A stretch of DNA of 64,000 bases from Marinobacter piscis (GTDB lineage Bacteria > Pseudomonadota > Gammaproteobacteria > Pseudomonadales > Oleiphilaceae): the NCBI RefSeq assembly GCF_007671655.1, contig NZ_VCGX01000001.1, positions 248,001 through 312,000 on the forward strand. The letters are read 5' to 3'. Below, in pieces: positions 55,173 through 64,000 of the stretch. Below the pieces are notes generated by a model. The model saw only the letters and a program-made list of their open reading frames with translations, was not told the origin of the DNA and made no database searches. Each line of letters begins with the position of its first letter. Within the stretch, counting starts at the first letter, position 1. A program made the translations under genes and the position numbers.

Positions 55173-56069
55173 ATGCCCTGGATACAACTCAAGATTCCGG
55201 CTGACCCTGATACCGCGGATCAGCTCGAAGACCTGCTTATGGATATGGGAGCTGACGCTGTGTCTATGGAAGACGCAGCTGATCAGCCAATTTACGAGCC
55301 TGACCCCGGCACCACGCCTTTGTGGGGTGATACCAGTGTTACCGGAATGTTTCAGTCTGATCAGGATATCGACCAGCTGTGCTCTGACGTTCGCAATGCC
55401 TGGCATCAGCAGACCCAGCAGGCACTTCCGGAAATCGAAGTGGTCCTGGTGGAAGATAAAGACTGGGAACGGGCGTGGATGGACGATTTCCACCCGCTGC
55501 AGTTTGGCGAGCGCCTGTGGATTGTTCCCAGCTGGCACGAAGCGCCTGACCCGGACGCCGCCAACCTGATGCTGGATCCGGGCCTTGCATTCGGCACAGG
55601 CACCCACCCGACCACCGCCCTCTGCCTCGAATGGCTGGACGGACAGGACGTGCACGGAAAACAGGTTACGGACTATGGCTGCGGCTCGGGTATTCTGGGG
55701 CTGGCAGCACTGCTTCTGGGTGCCACTCATGTTGTGGGAGTCGACACCGACCCCCAGGCACTGGAAGCAAGCCGCGAGAATGCCCGCCGCAACGGCGTCA
55801 GCGATACTCGCCTGGACCTGTACTTACCGGAAAACGAGCCTGACACCAGGGCCGACGTGATGCTGGCAAACATTCTCGCTCAGCCACTGATAGAGCTTGC
55901 TCCGCACCTGGCCTCCCTCACCAACCCGGGAGGCGATCTTGTGCTCTCCGGCATCCTTTCTTATCAGGCCCGTGAGGTTATGACAGCCTATGAGCCCTGG
56001 TTTATCATGGACGAACCTGAACACCGCGAAGAATGGATACGCCTCACAGGCAAACGCAGGGACAGGTGA
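55173..56069 (+). CDS. prmA: Ribosomal protein L11 methyltransferase
   Basis: PrmA trimethylates residues of ribosomal protein L11. The 298-residue product shows the N-terminal L11-contact domain (MPWIQLKIPADPDTADQLED), then LDPGLAFGTGTHPTTALCLE and the SAM loop DYGCGSGILGLAALLLGA with VGVDTDPQALEAS. It follows accC by 28 bases and is probably in the same operon, a common order. Confidence 0.97.
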   Translation: MPWIQLKIPADPDTADQLEDLLMDMGADAVSMEDAADQPIYEPDPGTTPLWGDTSVTGMFQSDQDIDQLCSDVRNAWHQQTQQALPEIEVVLVEDKDWERAWMDDFHPLQFGERLWIVPSWHEAPDPDAANLMLDPGLAFGTGTHPTTALCLEWLDGQDVHGKQVTDYGCGSGILGLAALLLGATHVVGVDTDPQALEASRENARRNGVSDTRLDLYLPENEPDTRADVMLANILAQPLIELAPHLASLTNPGGDLVLSGILSYQAREVMTAYEPWFIMDEPEHREEWIRLTGKRRDR

Positions 56070-56131
56070 CGCAAGCTGCCGTAAAGACTAAACTCGTCAG
56101 CTTGTAGTTCAGTCGCTTTCAGGAACGAAGC

Positions 56132-57187
56132 ATGCCTCAGAACGCTCTGCAGACCCAGTGCCCCAAGTGCCTTACCCGATTTCTGGTGACCAGCGAACAG
56201 CTGGGAGTTGCCAGCGGCAAGGTGCGTTGCGGGCATTGCCTGGAGATTTTTTATGCCGCCGATCATGAAATAAAGCAGGCCACAAACACCTCTCCGGAAC
56301 AGGCTCCGCCCACATTCAGCAGCGACCCCACAGACGAAGACATCCTCTTTGCGGATAATCCCGAGGAAGACGCGGCTGAGGGCCAGTATGCCGGCGCCAG
56401 CCTGACCTTCTCGGATGATGAATTAAGCGACAGCATCCGTAATCATGCTGAAACTGCGGCATCAGAGCCAGCTGACAACAGCGAAACGTCCCCTGAAGAG
56501 GTTGATGAGAGCTGGGCCGAGGCCATTCTGTGGGAGGATGAAATACCTTCCGCTCATACTGAAGCAACATCCTCGCCAGAGCCAGAAGGTGATCTTCATG
56601 CCGGCCCTCCGGAAGATGCACAAGATGACACCCCTCTCGTGGCAAGCAGGCCATTTGATGACCTCAGGCACGATCCGGTGTCCGTCAACAGCCGTAAAAG
56701 CAGCTGGCTGCGTACCCTTGTCTGGTCCGTTATTGTACTCGGCCTTCTGGGGGTTCTGGTGGCACAGGTTACCTGGTTTCACTTTGACCGCTTGTCAGCT
56801 ATCCCCGAATTACGCCCCTATTATGAAAAAGGCTGCGAGCTGGCAGGCTGTGAGCTAAAACCATTGATGAGTGTGGACGCCATTCAAAGCCGTAAACTCG
56901 TGGTACGCACGAACCCTGAAAATCGCAGCCAGCTGATCGTTGATGCCGTCATTATTAACCGGGCGGGGTTTCAGCAACCGTTTCCGGCCATTGCCCTGAC
57001 TTTTTCCAACCTCAACGGAGACGTTGTCGCCCAAAGCGTTTTTACCCCTGAAGAATACCTCGCCGGCGATGCCAGCCCGCCTGACATGATGCAGACGGAA
57101 ACGCCGGTGCGTATTGCCATACACATCCGTGATCCCGGTCGGGATGCGGTTAACTACAGCATGACGTTCCGGCCCTACAGCCCCTGA
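56132..57187 (+). CDS. Zinc-ribbon/DUF3426 membrane protein
   Basis: The 351-residue product starts with an MJ0042-type zinc ribbon (C10, C13, C33, C36 in CPKC...CGHC), followed by a long acidic, low-complexity region (about 45-180), a single membrane helix near residues 190-213 (TLVWSVIVLGLLGVLVAQVT) and a C-terminal DUF3426 domain (about 215-350). This is a known arrangement next to prmA and dusB, with no established function. The helix places the two domains on opposite sides of the membrane. Confidence 0.88.
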   Translation: MPQNALQTQCPKCLTRFLVTSEQLGVASGKVRCGHCLEIFYAADHEIKQATNTSPEQAPPTFSSDPTDEDILFADNPEEDAAEGQYAGASLTFSDDELSDSIRNHAETAASEPADNSETSPEEVDESWAEAILWEDEIPSAHTEATSSPEPEGDLHAGPPEDAQDDTPLVASRPFDDLRHDPVSVNSRKSSWLRTLVWSVIVLGLLGVLVAQVTWFHFDRLSAIPELRPYYEKGCELAGCELKPLMSVDAIQSRKLVVRTNPENRSQLIVDAVIINRAGFQQPFPAIALTFSNLNGDVVAQSVFTPEEYLAGDASPPDMMQTETPVRIAIHIRDPGRDAVNYSMTFRPYSP

Positions 57188-57409
57188 AACAGCCGCGAAG
57201 ACACTCCGGAAGATTCGTCAAAACCGGACCCATAGAGCAAAAGTCAACCAGAAAGAGCGAAAAATAATCAGGTTTTTCGCCTCTTTGCCCCTTCAATCAC
57301 ATTGCGCCCGGCGGTATCATTAGCGCCCTTCGGAATCGAGACAGGTCATTTATTAATCAGCCCGTCTCCTCCGACCTTTGCTCAACCTGCTGTGATACGG
57401 ATTCAGATC

Positions 57410-58408
57410 ATGTTGCCAACGGCAAAAATCGGGCCGTACACCCTGCCCAACCCGCTGATTGTTGCTCCGATGGCGGGCGTAACAGACCGTCCGTTCCGGC
57501 TGCTTTGCCGTAAACTGGGCGCGGGTCTGGCCGTATCAGAAATGGTCATCGCAGACAGCAAACTCTGGCATACGCGCAAATCCAGAACCCGCATGAATCA
57601 CACCGGAGAGCCCGAGCCGCGATCCGTTCAGATTGCCGGCGGCGACCCGGATATGCTGGCCAATGCAGCGCGGCTGAACGCAGAGTACGGCGCCCAGATT
57701 ATTGACATCAACATGGGCTGCCCGGCTAAAAAAGTCTGTAATAAAGCGGCTGGGTCAGCACTGATGAGGGATGAGCAGCTGGTTCGCGAAATTCTGGATG
57801 CCGTGGTCCGTGCGGTTGATATCCCGGTTACGCTGAAAATGCGAACAGGCTGGGACGCAGACAGCCGCAATGCCGTAACCATTGCGCGCATGGCAGAAGA
57901 TGCAGGCATTCAGGCGCTGGCCGTTCATGGACGGACCCGCGCCGATAAGTATAACGGCGAGGCAGAGTACGACACCATTGCCCGCGTCAAAGCCAGTGTG
58001 GAGATCCCGGTATTTGCCAATGGAGACATCACGTCCCCTCGAAAAGCACAACAGGTTCTGCAGCACACCGGTGCTGACGGCCTGCTTATAGGCCGTGCCG
58101 CGCAGGGAAGCCCCTGGATTTTCCGGGAAATACTGCACTTCCTGGAAACCGGCGAATACAGGCAGCCCCCCTCGCTTAGCGAAGTGGAACAGACATTAAG
58201 CAAACACCTGGATGCCCTGCACAGCTTTTACGGCGAACACATGGGCGTACGCATCGCCAGAAAACACGTGGGCTGGTATTTACAGTCACACGACCCCGAC
58301 AAACAGTTTCGCAGATACTTCAATGCGCTCGACAACGCACTGGAGCAGAGAGACAGTATTCAACAGTATTTTTCAGGCTTACGAAATGGAGAGGTATTCG
58401 CAGCATGA
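57410..58408 (+). CDS. dusB: tRNA-dihydrouridine synthase B
   Basis: DusB reduces uridine in the D-loop of tRNA using FMN and NADPH. The 332-residue product has [34 protein letters not shown] with the catalytic Cys, [22 protein letters not shown] and ANGDITSP. I use ATG 57410 because earlier codons are not conserved-looking. Its stop overlaps the fis ATG by four bases. This dusB-fis pair is the standard gammaproteobacterial operon. Confidence 0.96.
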   Translation: MLPTAKIGPYTLPNPLIVAPMAGVTDRPFRLLCRKLGAGLAVSEMVIADSKLWHTRKSRTRMNHTGEPEPRSVQIAGGDPDMLANAARLNAEYGAQIIDINMGCPAKKVCNKAAGSALMRDEQLVREILDAVVRAVDIPVTLKMRTGWDADSRNAVTIARMAEDAGIQALAVHGRTRADKYNGEAEYDTIARVKASVEIPVFANGDITSPRKAQQVLQHTGADGLLIGRAAQGSPWIFREILHFLETGEYRQPPSLSEVEQTLSKHLDALHSFYGEHMGVRIARKHVGWYLQSHDPDKQFRRYFNALDNALEQRDSIQQYFSGLRNGEVFAA

Positions 58409-58722
58409 CCGCTGAGACTTTGGCAAACAACACCCTGAGCACACCCGCCAACGATGATATTCACCAGCTGCAGACCGTAAACAGCAGTGGAACCACCGTA
58501 ACCCTGCGGGACAGTGTAGAAGTGGCCCTGAAAAACTACTTCGCTCAGCTTGACGGAGCACCGGTTACAGAAGTCTATCAGCTGGTGCTTTCAGAAGTAG
58601 AAGCGCCGCTGCTGGAGCAGGTTATGAAATACACCCGCAATAACCAGACCAAGGCATCCACCATGCTCGGTCTGAACCGCGGAACCCTGCGCAAGAAGCT
58701 GAAGCAGTACGGCCTGCTATAA
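58405..58722 (+). CDS. fis: DNA-binding protein Fis
   Basis: Fis is a nucleoid protein that activates rRNA and many growth-phase genes. The 105-residue product has the C-terminal helix-turn-helix ([20 protein letters not shown], then [11 protein letters not shown]) and the usual beta-hairpin N-terminal arm. The ATG overlaps dusB by four bases (ATGA). In E. coli this operon is under strong growth-rate control by Fis itself; that is assumed, not seen, here. Confidence 0.96.
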   Translation: MTAETLANNTLSTPANDDIHQLQTVNSSGTTVTLRDSVEVALKNYFAQLDGAPVTEVYQLVLSEVEAPLLEQVMKYTRNNQTKASTMLGLNRGTLRKKLKQYGLL

Positions 58723-58742
58723 TTCAAACACCGTATTGGCAG

Positions 58743-58783
58743 AGGGCCTCCCGGACACCTTTCGCGAGGCCCTTGTTCGTTTA
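58743..58783 (+). terminator. Probable terminator after fis
   Basis: AGGGCCTC (58743-58750) and GAGGCCCT (58766-58773) form a perfect 8-bp stem, followed by the T-rich stretch TGTTCGTTT. Confidence 0.65.
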
Positions 58784-58806
58784 CCCCAAGTGAAGACTAT
58801 TACCCC

Positions 58807-60387
58807 ATGGCAAACCAGGCTAGCATCCCCGTCCGTCGCGCACTGATCAGTGTCAGTGACAAATCCGGCATCGTCGAATTCGGACGCGCCCTCACCGACC
58901 GCGGCATCGAACTGCTCTCCACTGGTGGCACCTTTCGCCTTCTGCAGGAGAATAATATTCCGGTTACCGAAGTATCGGATTACACGGGCTTTCCGGAGAT
59001 GATGGACGGCCGCGTGAAAACCCTGCACCCGAAAATCCACGGTGGCATTCTTGGCCGCCGAGGCACTGACGACACTGTCATGGACGAGCACAGCATCGCT
59101 CCCATCGATATGGTTGTGGTGAATCTCTACCCCTTCGAAGCCACCATTGCCAATCCTGACTGCGACCTTGCAACCGCTATTGAAAACATTGATATTGGCG
59201 GCCCCACCATGGTCCGCGCCGCTGCCAAAAACCACAACGACGTTGCCATCGTGGTCAACAGCTCGGATTATGGGCGGGTACTGCAAGAGCTGAACGATAA
59301 CGACGGTCAGTTGCGCCACAGCACGCGTTTCGATCTGGCGGTTAAAGCATTCGAGCATACGGCAGGCTACGATGGCGCCATTGCCAACTACCTTGGCGGC
59401 CGCACGGCTGACAATGACAACGCAGACTTTCCCCGCACGTTTAACAGCCAGTATGTGAAAGTGCAGGACATGCGCTACGGTGAAAACCCGCACCAACGCG
59501 CTGCCTTTTACGCTGAGCGAAACCCCAAAGAAGCCAGTGTTGCAACCGCCGAGCAGCTGCAGGGTAAAGCGTTATCCTACAACAACGTGGCAGACACAGA
59601 TGCGGCGCTGGAATGTGTGAAGCCGTTTGCAGACCCTGCCTGCGTGATTGTGAAACACGCCAACCCCTGCGGTGTCGCCATCGGTGCCGATATTCTCCAG
59701 GCCTATGACCTGGCATTCGCCACTGACCCCACGTCGGCGTTTGGCGGAATTATTGCGTTTAACCGGGAGCTGGATGCAGACACTGCCCGGGCAATCATCG
59801 AGCGCCAGTTTGTGGAAGTCATTATTGCCCCCTCCGTTGCTCCTGAAGCGGCAGAGCTGGTGGCTGCCAAAAAGAACGTGCGGCTCCTGGCCTGTGGCGA
59901 CCTTAACGGTGACCGTGCCCAGTCCATGGATTTCAAGCGCGTCACCGGCGGCCTTCTGGTTCAGGAGCGGGACCTGGGCATGGTGGCCATGGCCGATGTG
60001 AAAGTTGTCACCACCCGCCAGCCCACAGAGCACGAGCTGAATGACCTGCTGTTTGCCTGGGAAGTGGCTAAATACGTGAAATCCAACGCGATCGTTTACG
60101 CCCGCTCGGGCCGCACCATTGGTGTTGGCGCCGGCCAGATGAGTCGTGTCTACAGTGCCCGGATTGCCGGCATCAAAGCAGCTGACGAGAATCTGGAAGT
60201 GGAAGGCTCTGTTATGGCCTCCGATGCGTTTTTCCCGTTCCGGGACGGCATTGATTCTGCCGCTGAAGCCGGTATTACTGCCGTAATCCAGCCGGGGGGC
60301 TCCATGCGCGATCAGGAGGTCATTGATGCGGCCAATGAACACGGTATTGCGATGGTGTTCACGGGCATGCGCCACTTCCGGCACTGA
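58807..60387 (+). CDS. purH: Bifunctional AICAR transformylase/IMP cyclohydrolase
   Basis: PurH performs the last two steps of IMP synthesis. The 526-residue product has the N-terminal MGS-like cyclohydrolase part ([33 protein letters not shown]) and the C-terminal transformylase ([22 protein letters not shown] and the end segment [19 protein letters not shown]). It precedes purD on the same strand by about 120 bases. Confidence 0.97.
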   Translation: MANQASIPVRRALISVSDKSGIVEFGRALTDRGIELLSTGGTFRLLQENNIPVTEVSDYTGFPEMMDGRVKTLHPKIHGGILGRRGTDDTVMDEHSIAPIDMVVVNLYPFEATIANPDCDLATAIENIDIGGPTMVRAAAKNHNDVAIVVNSSDYGRVLQELNDNDGQLRHSTRFDLAVKAFEHTAGYDGAIANYLGGRTADNDNADFPRTFNSQYVKVQDMRYGENPHQRAAFYAERNPKEASVATAEQLQGKALSYNNVADTDAALECVKPFADPACVIVKHANPCGVAIGADILQAYDLAFATDPTSAFGGIIAFNRELDADTARAIIERQFVEVIIAPSVAPEAAELVAAKKNVRLLACGDLNGDRAQSMDFKRVTGGLLVQERDLGMVAMADVKVVTTRQPTEHELNDLLFAWEVAKYVKSNAIVYARSGRTIGVGAGQMSRVYSARIAGIKAADENLEVEGSVMASDAFFPFRDGIDSAAEAGITAVIQPGGSMRDQEVIDAANEHGIAMVFTGMRHFRH

Positions 60388-60508
60388 CAGTAAGCGGGGC
60401 GGGGATTCTCTGCTCCGCGCTTCACCGGGTTTGTGACAACATTGTAGAATACCCCTTTGGTCACGCTTCTTTGTGGCACCTCTTCATGACATTACAGGGC
60501 AAAGAGAT

Positions 60509-61795
60509 ATGAATATTCTGGTCATCGGCAGCGGCGGGCGCGAACACGCACTGGCCTGGAAAGCTGCCCAGTCCCCGGATGCGGGTACAGTCTTCGTGGC
60601 ACCGGGCAACGCCGGTACAGCCCGTGAACCGGGCGTTGAAAACGTCAACCTGGATGTACTGGACCTTGAGGGGCTGGCCAGTTTTGCCACTGATAACAAC
60701 GTGGGCCTGACCATTGTCGGCCCGGAAGCACCTCTGGTCGCCGGTGTGGTCGATCTGTTTGAAGAACGTGGCCTGCGTATATTCGGCCCGAGTGCCGGTG
60801 CCGCCCAGCTGGAAGGATCAAAAGCCTTTACCAAGGATTTTCTGGCTCGCCACCAGATCCCCTCTGCCGGGTACGGTAACTTCACCGACGTCGATGAAGC
60901 GCTAGCTTATATTCGCGAACAAGGGGCGCCCATTGTGGTCAAGGCAGACGGTCTTGCTGCCGGTAAAGGCGTGATTGTGGCCATGACCCTTGAGGAGGCC
61001 GAAACCGCGGTTCGTGACATGCTGGCAGGCAATGCTTTTGGTGAAGCCGGTAGCCGGGTTGTCATTGAGGAGTTCCTGGAGGGCGAAGAGGCCAGCTTTA
61101 TTGTGATGGTCGATGGTGAGCATGTTCTGCCCATGGCCACCTCTCAGGACCACAAGCGTGTGGGCGACGGAGACACCGGTCTGAACACAGGCGGTATGGG
61201 TGCCTACTCCCCTGCGCCTGTGGTCACCACTGATATCTACAAGCGTATTATGGACGAAGTCATCTACCCGACAGTACGGGGCATGACGGCCGAAGGACTC
61301 CCCTATAAGGGCTTCCTGTATGCAGGCCTGATGATTGACTCCTCCGGCACACCCAAGGTGATTGAATTCAACTGCCGCTTTGGTGATCCGGAAACCCAGC
61401 CTATCCTGTTGCGGATGAAGTCGGACATAGTGGAACTCTGTCAGGCTGCAGTTGATGGCAAACTGGATCAGTGCACCTCGGAGTGGGACGAACGCGCGTC
61501 TGTGGGCGTGGTTATGGCCGCTGGGGGATACCCCGGAAGCTACAACAAAGGCGATGTTATTTCCGGCCTGCCCGACACAGAAACAGACGGTGAGAAGGCG
61601 TTTCATGCCGGCACCACACTGAGGGATACCCAGGTGGTCACCGATGGTGGCCGGGTACTGTGCGCCACCGCACTGGGCACCACGGTAACGGAAGCTCAAC
61701 AGCGTGCATACAAGCTTGCCCGAACCATCACCTGGGATGGCGCTTTCTACCGCAGCGATATTGCTTATCGTGCCATTGCACGGGAAAAATCGTAA
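60509..61795 (+). CDS. purD: Phosphoribosylamine-glycine ligase
   Basis: PurD is an ATP-grasp enzyme that joins glycine to phosphoribosylamine in purine synthesis. The 428-residue product begins MNILVIGSGGREHALAWK; an upstream in-frame ATG adds 12 residues without a ribosome site. GAYSPAPVV, VIEFNCRFGDPETQ and GVVMAAGGYPGSY are family marks. A terminator follows. Confidence 0.97.
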   Translation: MNILVIGSGGREHALAWKAAQSPDAGTVFVAPGNAGTAREPGVENVNLDVLDLEGLASFATDNNVGLTIVGPEAPLVAGVVDLFEERGLRIFGPSAGAAQLEGSKAFTKDFLARHQIPSAGYGNFTDVDEALAYIREQGAPIVVKADGLAAGKGVIVAMTLEEAETAVRDMLAGNAFGEAGSRVVIEEFLEGEEASFIVMVDGEHVLPMATSQDHKRVGDGDTGLNTGGMGAYSPAPVVTTDIYKRIMDEVIYPTVRGMTAEGLPYKGFLYAGLMIDSSGTPKVIEFNCRFGDPETQPILLRMKSDIVELCQAAVDGKLDQCTSEWDERASVGVVMAAGGYPGSYNKGDVISGLPDTETDGEKAFHAGTTLRDTQVVTDGGRVLCATALGTTVTEAQQRAYKLARTITWDGAFYRSDIAYRAIAREKS

Positions 61796-61811
61796 CGACG
61801 CTGATGAAGTG

Positions 61812-61840
61812 AAAGCCCGGCCAATGACCGGGCTTTTTTT
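61812..61840 (+). terminator. Rho-independent terminator after purD
   Basis: AAAGCCCGG and CCGGGCTTT flank a seven-base loop and run into a stretch of seven T. Confidence 0.9.
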
Positions 61841-61903
61841 ATGGCTTACTGTCGGTTTGTATACTCTGAGATGAACCCTCCACAATAGCCAGGAACAACG
61901 CCC

Positions 61904-62851
61904 ATGCTGCAAAAACACCCATTTGTTGTCGCACTGTTACTTGTATCGGTTTTGCTTGTCAGTGCCTGTTCCCGCCATAGCATCTACGAAACCGCCATAA
62001 ACTATGAGCGCTCCCGCGCCGGCCTGGAAACCGCCAGTGTTACGGTTGATGAACTGACCATTGCTTATCTGCGGAATTCAGAGGCCAATAATGGCGATAC
62101 CATCGTTCTGGTGCATGGGTTTGGTGCCAACAAGGATAACTGGACCCGCATGGCCCGGGAGCTTACTGACGATTTTAACGTGTACGCTATAGACCTTCCC
62201 GGCCACGGTGAGAGCAGCAAACCACTGGATCTGGGATACCGTCTGGAAGAGCAGGTTGAGCATCTTGCCGGTATTCTCAACGCCCTCGATATCAACGAAA
62301 TGCACATGATGGGCAACTCCATGGGTGGCGGCATTACCGCGCTTTATGCCGCCACTTACCCGGAGCAGATTAAAACCGCGGTGTTGTTCGATCCCGCTGG
62401 CATTCTCGAGTATGAGAGCGAACTGGTCGACCGGGTACTCGCCGGTGACAACCCCCTTATTCCCAGCGAGCCGGGTGACTTCAAGCGCCTGATGGACTTT
62501 GCAATGGAGAAAAAGCCGTTTGTGCCCTGGCCGATACTTGACGTTATGGAAGAACAGGCCATCGCCAATCTGGAAGTGAACAAGGTGATTTTTGCCGCCA
62601 TACAGGAAGCCGGGTTCAAGTCCGGGTTTCGCAACGCTATTACCGCGATAGAAGACCCGGTTCTGGTGATTTGGGGCAAGGAAGACCGAATTCTTGATTA
62701 CCGTAACGGCGAGGTTTTTCGCAACGCCATTCCCGGAGCCCGACTGGAGCTACTGGAGGGCGTTGGCCACGCTCCGATGATCGAGGTTCCCGAGCGGTCT
62801 GTACGCCTGTTCCTGGAATTTGCCAGCCCCTATATTTCCAAAGCCGGCTAG
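61904..62851 (+). CDS. Lipoprotein alpha/beta hydrolase
   Basis: The 315-residue product has a lipoprotein signal (FVVALLLVSVLLVSAC, lipobox VSAC, Cys22) and an alpha/beta hydrolase core: VLVHGFGANKDNW as the oxyanion region, the nucleophile elbow GNSMGGG near residue 141, Asp in WGKEDRIL, and His in GVGHAPMIEV. It is a membrane-anchored serine hydrolase or lipase. It stands alone between purD's terminator and the antiporter gene. The substrate is unknown. Confidence 0.9.
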   Translation: MLQKHPFVVALLLVSVLLVSACSRHSIYETAINYERSRAGLETASVTVDELTIAYLRNSEANNGDTIVLVHGFGANKDNWTRMARELTDDFNVYAIDLPGHGESSKPLDLGYRLEEQVEHLAGILNALDINEMHMMGNSMGGGITALYAATYPEQIKTAVLFDPAGILEYESELVDRVLAGDNPLIPSEPGDFKRLMDFAMEKKPFVPWPILDVMEEQAIANLEVNKVIFAAIQEAGFKSGFRNAITAIEDPVLVIWGKEDRILDYRNGEVFRNAIPGARLELLEGVGHAPMIEVPERSVRLFLEFASPYISKAG

Positions 62852-62952
62852 GGCCAAAGAACCGGAGACTCTTGTCACTATTACTTCAACGATCAGGGAA
62901 AACAAGGTAGCCTTGCACGAGTCTTTATCCGTTTTCCCTGAAAGAACCTCCC

Positions 62953-64000
62953 ATGCCTGAAGCTATCTGGATTTCATTTGCATTCGGCCTCGGTCTGACA
63001 ATTAAAGCCGTAGGCCTGCCCCCACTGGTTGGCTACCTGGCAGCAGGGTTTGTGCTGAGCGGCCTGGCTGCCAACCCTTCTATCGGGATCTCCGCAGAGC
63101 CGACCGCAGTGCTGGCACACATAGCCCACCTGGGCGTATTGCTCATGCTGTTTTCCGTGGGCCTCAAGCTTAAGCTCAAATCGGTTATCAGCCCGGAAGT
63201 GATCGGTGGCAGCCTGCTCCACTTCGCCATCACCTGCCTTGTGTTTACCCCCGGTCTGTACCTGTTACTGGACATAAACTGGTACACCGCCTTCATGCTG
63301 GCCGTTGCCCTGTCCTTCTCATCCACGGTTTTAGCCGCGAAAGTTCTGGAAAACAAACGCGAGCTCAAAGCATTTCATGGACGGGTGTCCGTCGGCATCC
63401 TGATCATGCAGGATTTAATCGCCTTGCTGGTCATGAGCCTTGCAGCTGGCCAGACACCCTCTGAGTGGGCGCTGATCGTCTTTGGCCTGCCCCTGTTGCG
63501 TCCCTTGCTGTTCAAACTGCTGGATGCCAGTGGTCACGATGAGCTGCTGGTCCTTCTGGGCCTGTTACTGGCTCTGGTACTGGGCGGCATGGGCTTTGAA
63601 GCCGTCGGGCTCAGTTCCGAGCTGGGCGCGCTGATTTTCGGGGCTATTCTTGCCAATCACCCTCGCAGCCAGGAACTGGCAAAATCCCTGTGGAGTGTGA
63701 AGGAAATTTTCCTGGTTGGCTTTTTTCTGCAAATCGGCATCGGCGGTCTGCCGGATGCCAGTGCCATCCTGTTTGCCATTGTGGCGGCGCTGGTGTTGCC
63801 CTTTAAAGGCATTCTGTTTTTCTTCCTGATGCTGCTTTTCCGCCTGCGGGCCCGCAGCGGCTTTCTCACGTCCCTGTCCCTGACCAACTACAGTGAGTTC
63901 GGCCTGATTGTTGCCAGTATTGCTTTGCCGGAATGGCTGGTGCCTCTGGCGATCACTGTGGCCCTGTCTTTCCTCATTTCGGCACCACTGAACCGGCTGG
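62953..64000 (+). CDS. CPA2-family cation:proton antiporter (Kef/YbaL-like), 3' partial
   Basis: The frame from ATG 62953 stays open to the end of the window (349 codons), so the gene is cut. It has about ten membrane helices, LPPLVGYLAAGFVLSGL near the start, LGVLLMLFSVGLKLKL, ALSFSSTVLAAKVLENK, the QDLIA ion-site motif near residue 156 and a later GAILANHPRSQELAKSL. These are typical of CPA2 Na+ or K+/H+ antiporters of the Kef/YbaL kind, which usually end in a cytoplasmic TrkA-N/RCK domain that would lie beyond the window. Confidence 0.92.
   Translation, partial: MPEAIWISFAFGLGLTIKAVGLPPLVGYLAAGFVLSGLAANPSIGISAEPTAVLAHIAHLGVLLMLFSVGLKLKLKSVISPEVIGGSLLHFAITCLVFTPGLYLLLDINWYTAFMLAVALSFSSTVLAAKVLENKRELKAFHGRVSVGILIMQDLIALLVMSLAAGQTPSEWALIVFGLPLLRPLLFKLLDASGHDELLVLLGLLLALVLGGMGFEAVGLSSELGALIFGAILANHPRSQELAKSLWSVKEIFLVGFFLQIGIGGLPDASAILFAIVAALVLPFKGILFFFLMLLFRLRARSGFLTSLSLTNYSEFGLIVASIALPEWLVPLAITVALSFLISAPLNRL

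Noticed and set aside
60393..60423. GC-rich hairpin after purH
   Set aside because: The stem has mismatches and no T-tail; too weak to call a terminator.
60902..61918. 338-codon minus-strand frame opposite purD
   Set aside because: It runs through the purD terminator and has no protein-family features.

Overview
The window looks like chromosome of a marine gammaproteobacterium, most likely Marinobacter or a close relative. Pointers are a wax-ester-synthase-type acyltransferase, a high-potential iron-sulfur protein, an ExaC-type aldehyde dehydrogenase, several BCCT transporters, a malate:quinone oxidoreductase, and the Pseudomonas/Marinobacter-type order ubiE-ubiJ-ubiB, hisI-hisE-tatABC, ygfB-pepP-ubiH-ubiI and zapA-6S RNA-fau. 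All assignments are by reading translated sequence and recalling family motifs; no search was run.

Layout. (1) 1-5.3 kb: the 3' end of a type I restriction-modification locus: a frameshifted AlbA/HATPase-type ATP-binding protein with a heptad repeat, then hsdR, closed by a strong terminator. (2) 5.4-15.1 kb: an accessory catabolic locus with a tiny lipoprotein, two nearly identical BCCT transporters, a divergent LysR regulator, a semialdehyde-type aldehyde dehydrogenase, an M19-dipeptidase-like protein lacking part of its metal site, an unrecognised 580-residue protein and a DUF3726-type protein resembling Ldh_2 oxidoreductases. I infer a pathway for uptake and breakdown of a betaine or N-methylated amine, substrate unknown. 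(3) 15.2-19.5 kb: a CheV-type protein, then on the minus strand an ATP-grasp protein followed by an unknown protein with a papain-like Cys/His/Asn arrangement. (4) 19.6-29.8 kb: mqo, a Ca2+/Na+ antiporter, msrA and msrB, a phosphoesterase, a CDP-archaeol-synthase-family protein, fumC, exaC and a WS/DGAT acyltransferase.

(5) 30-45.3 kb: lipid and quinone genes (alpha/beta hydrolase, PHA-system protein, ubiEJB), HiPIP, hisI-hisE, the Tat translocase, rsmE, DUF808, and the ygfB-pepP-ubiH-ubiI cluster. (6) 45.4-52.5 kb: zapA and its partner, 6S RNA, fau, ilvA, rpiA, an acyl-CoA dehydrogenase, ppa and a DUF2333 protein. (7) 52.8-64 kb: aroQ-accB-accC-prmA, a zinc-ribbon/DUF3426 protein, dusB-fis, purH, purD, a lipoprotein hydrolase and a CPA2 antiporter cut by the window end.

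Most of the window beyond 19.5 kb is conserved housekeeping sequence. The two places that most deserve attention are the putative betaine/N-methyl compound locus (5.8-15.1 kb), with its gene-converted transporter pair and two unassigned proteins, and the ATP-grasp plus papain-like pair (16.2-19.5 kb), which has the form of a peptide-ligation and cleavage system. No tRNA or rRNA gene, CRISPR array, insertion sequence or integrase was seen.
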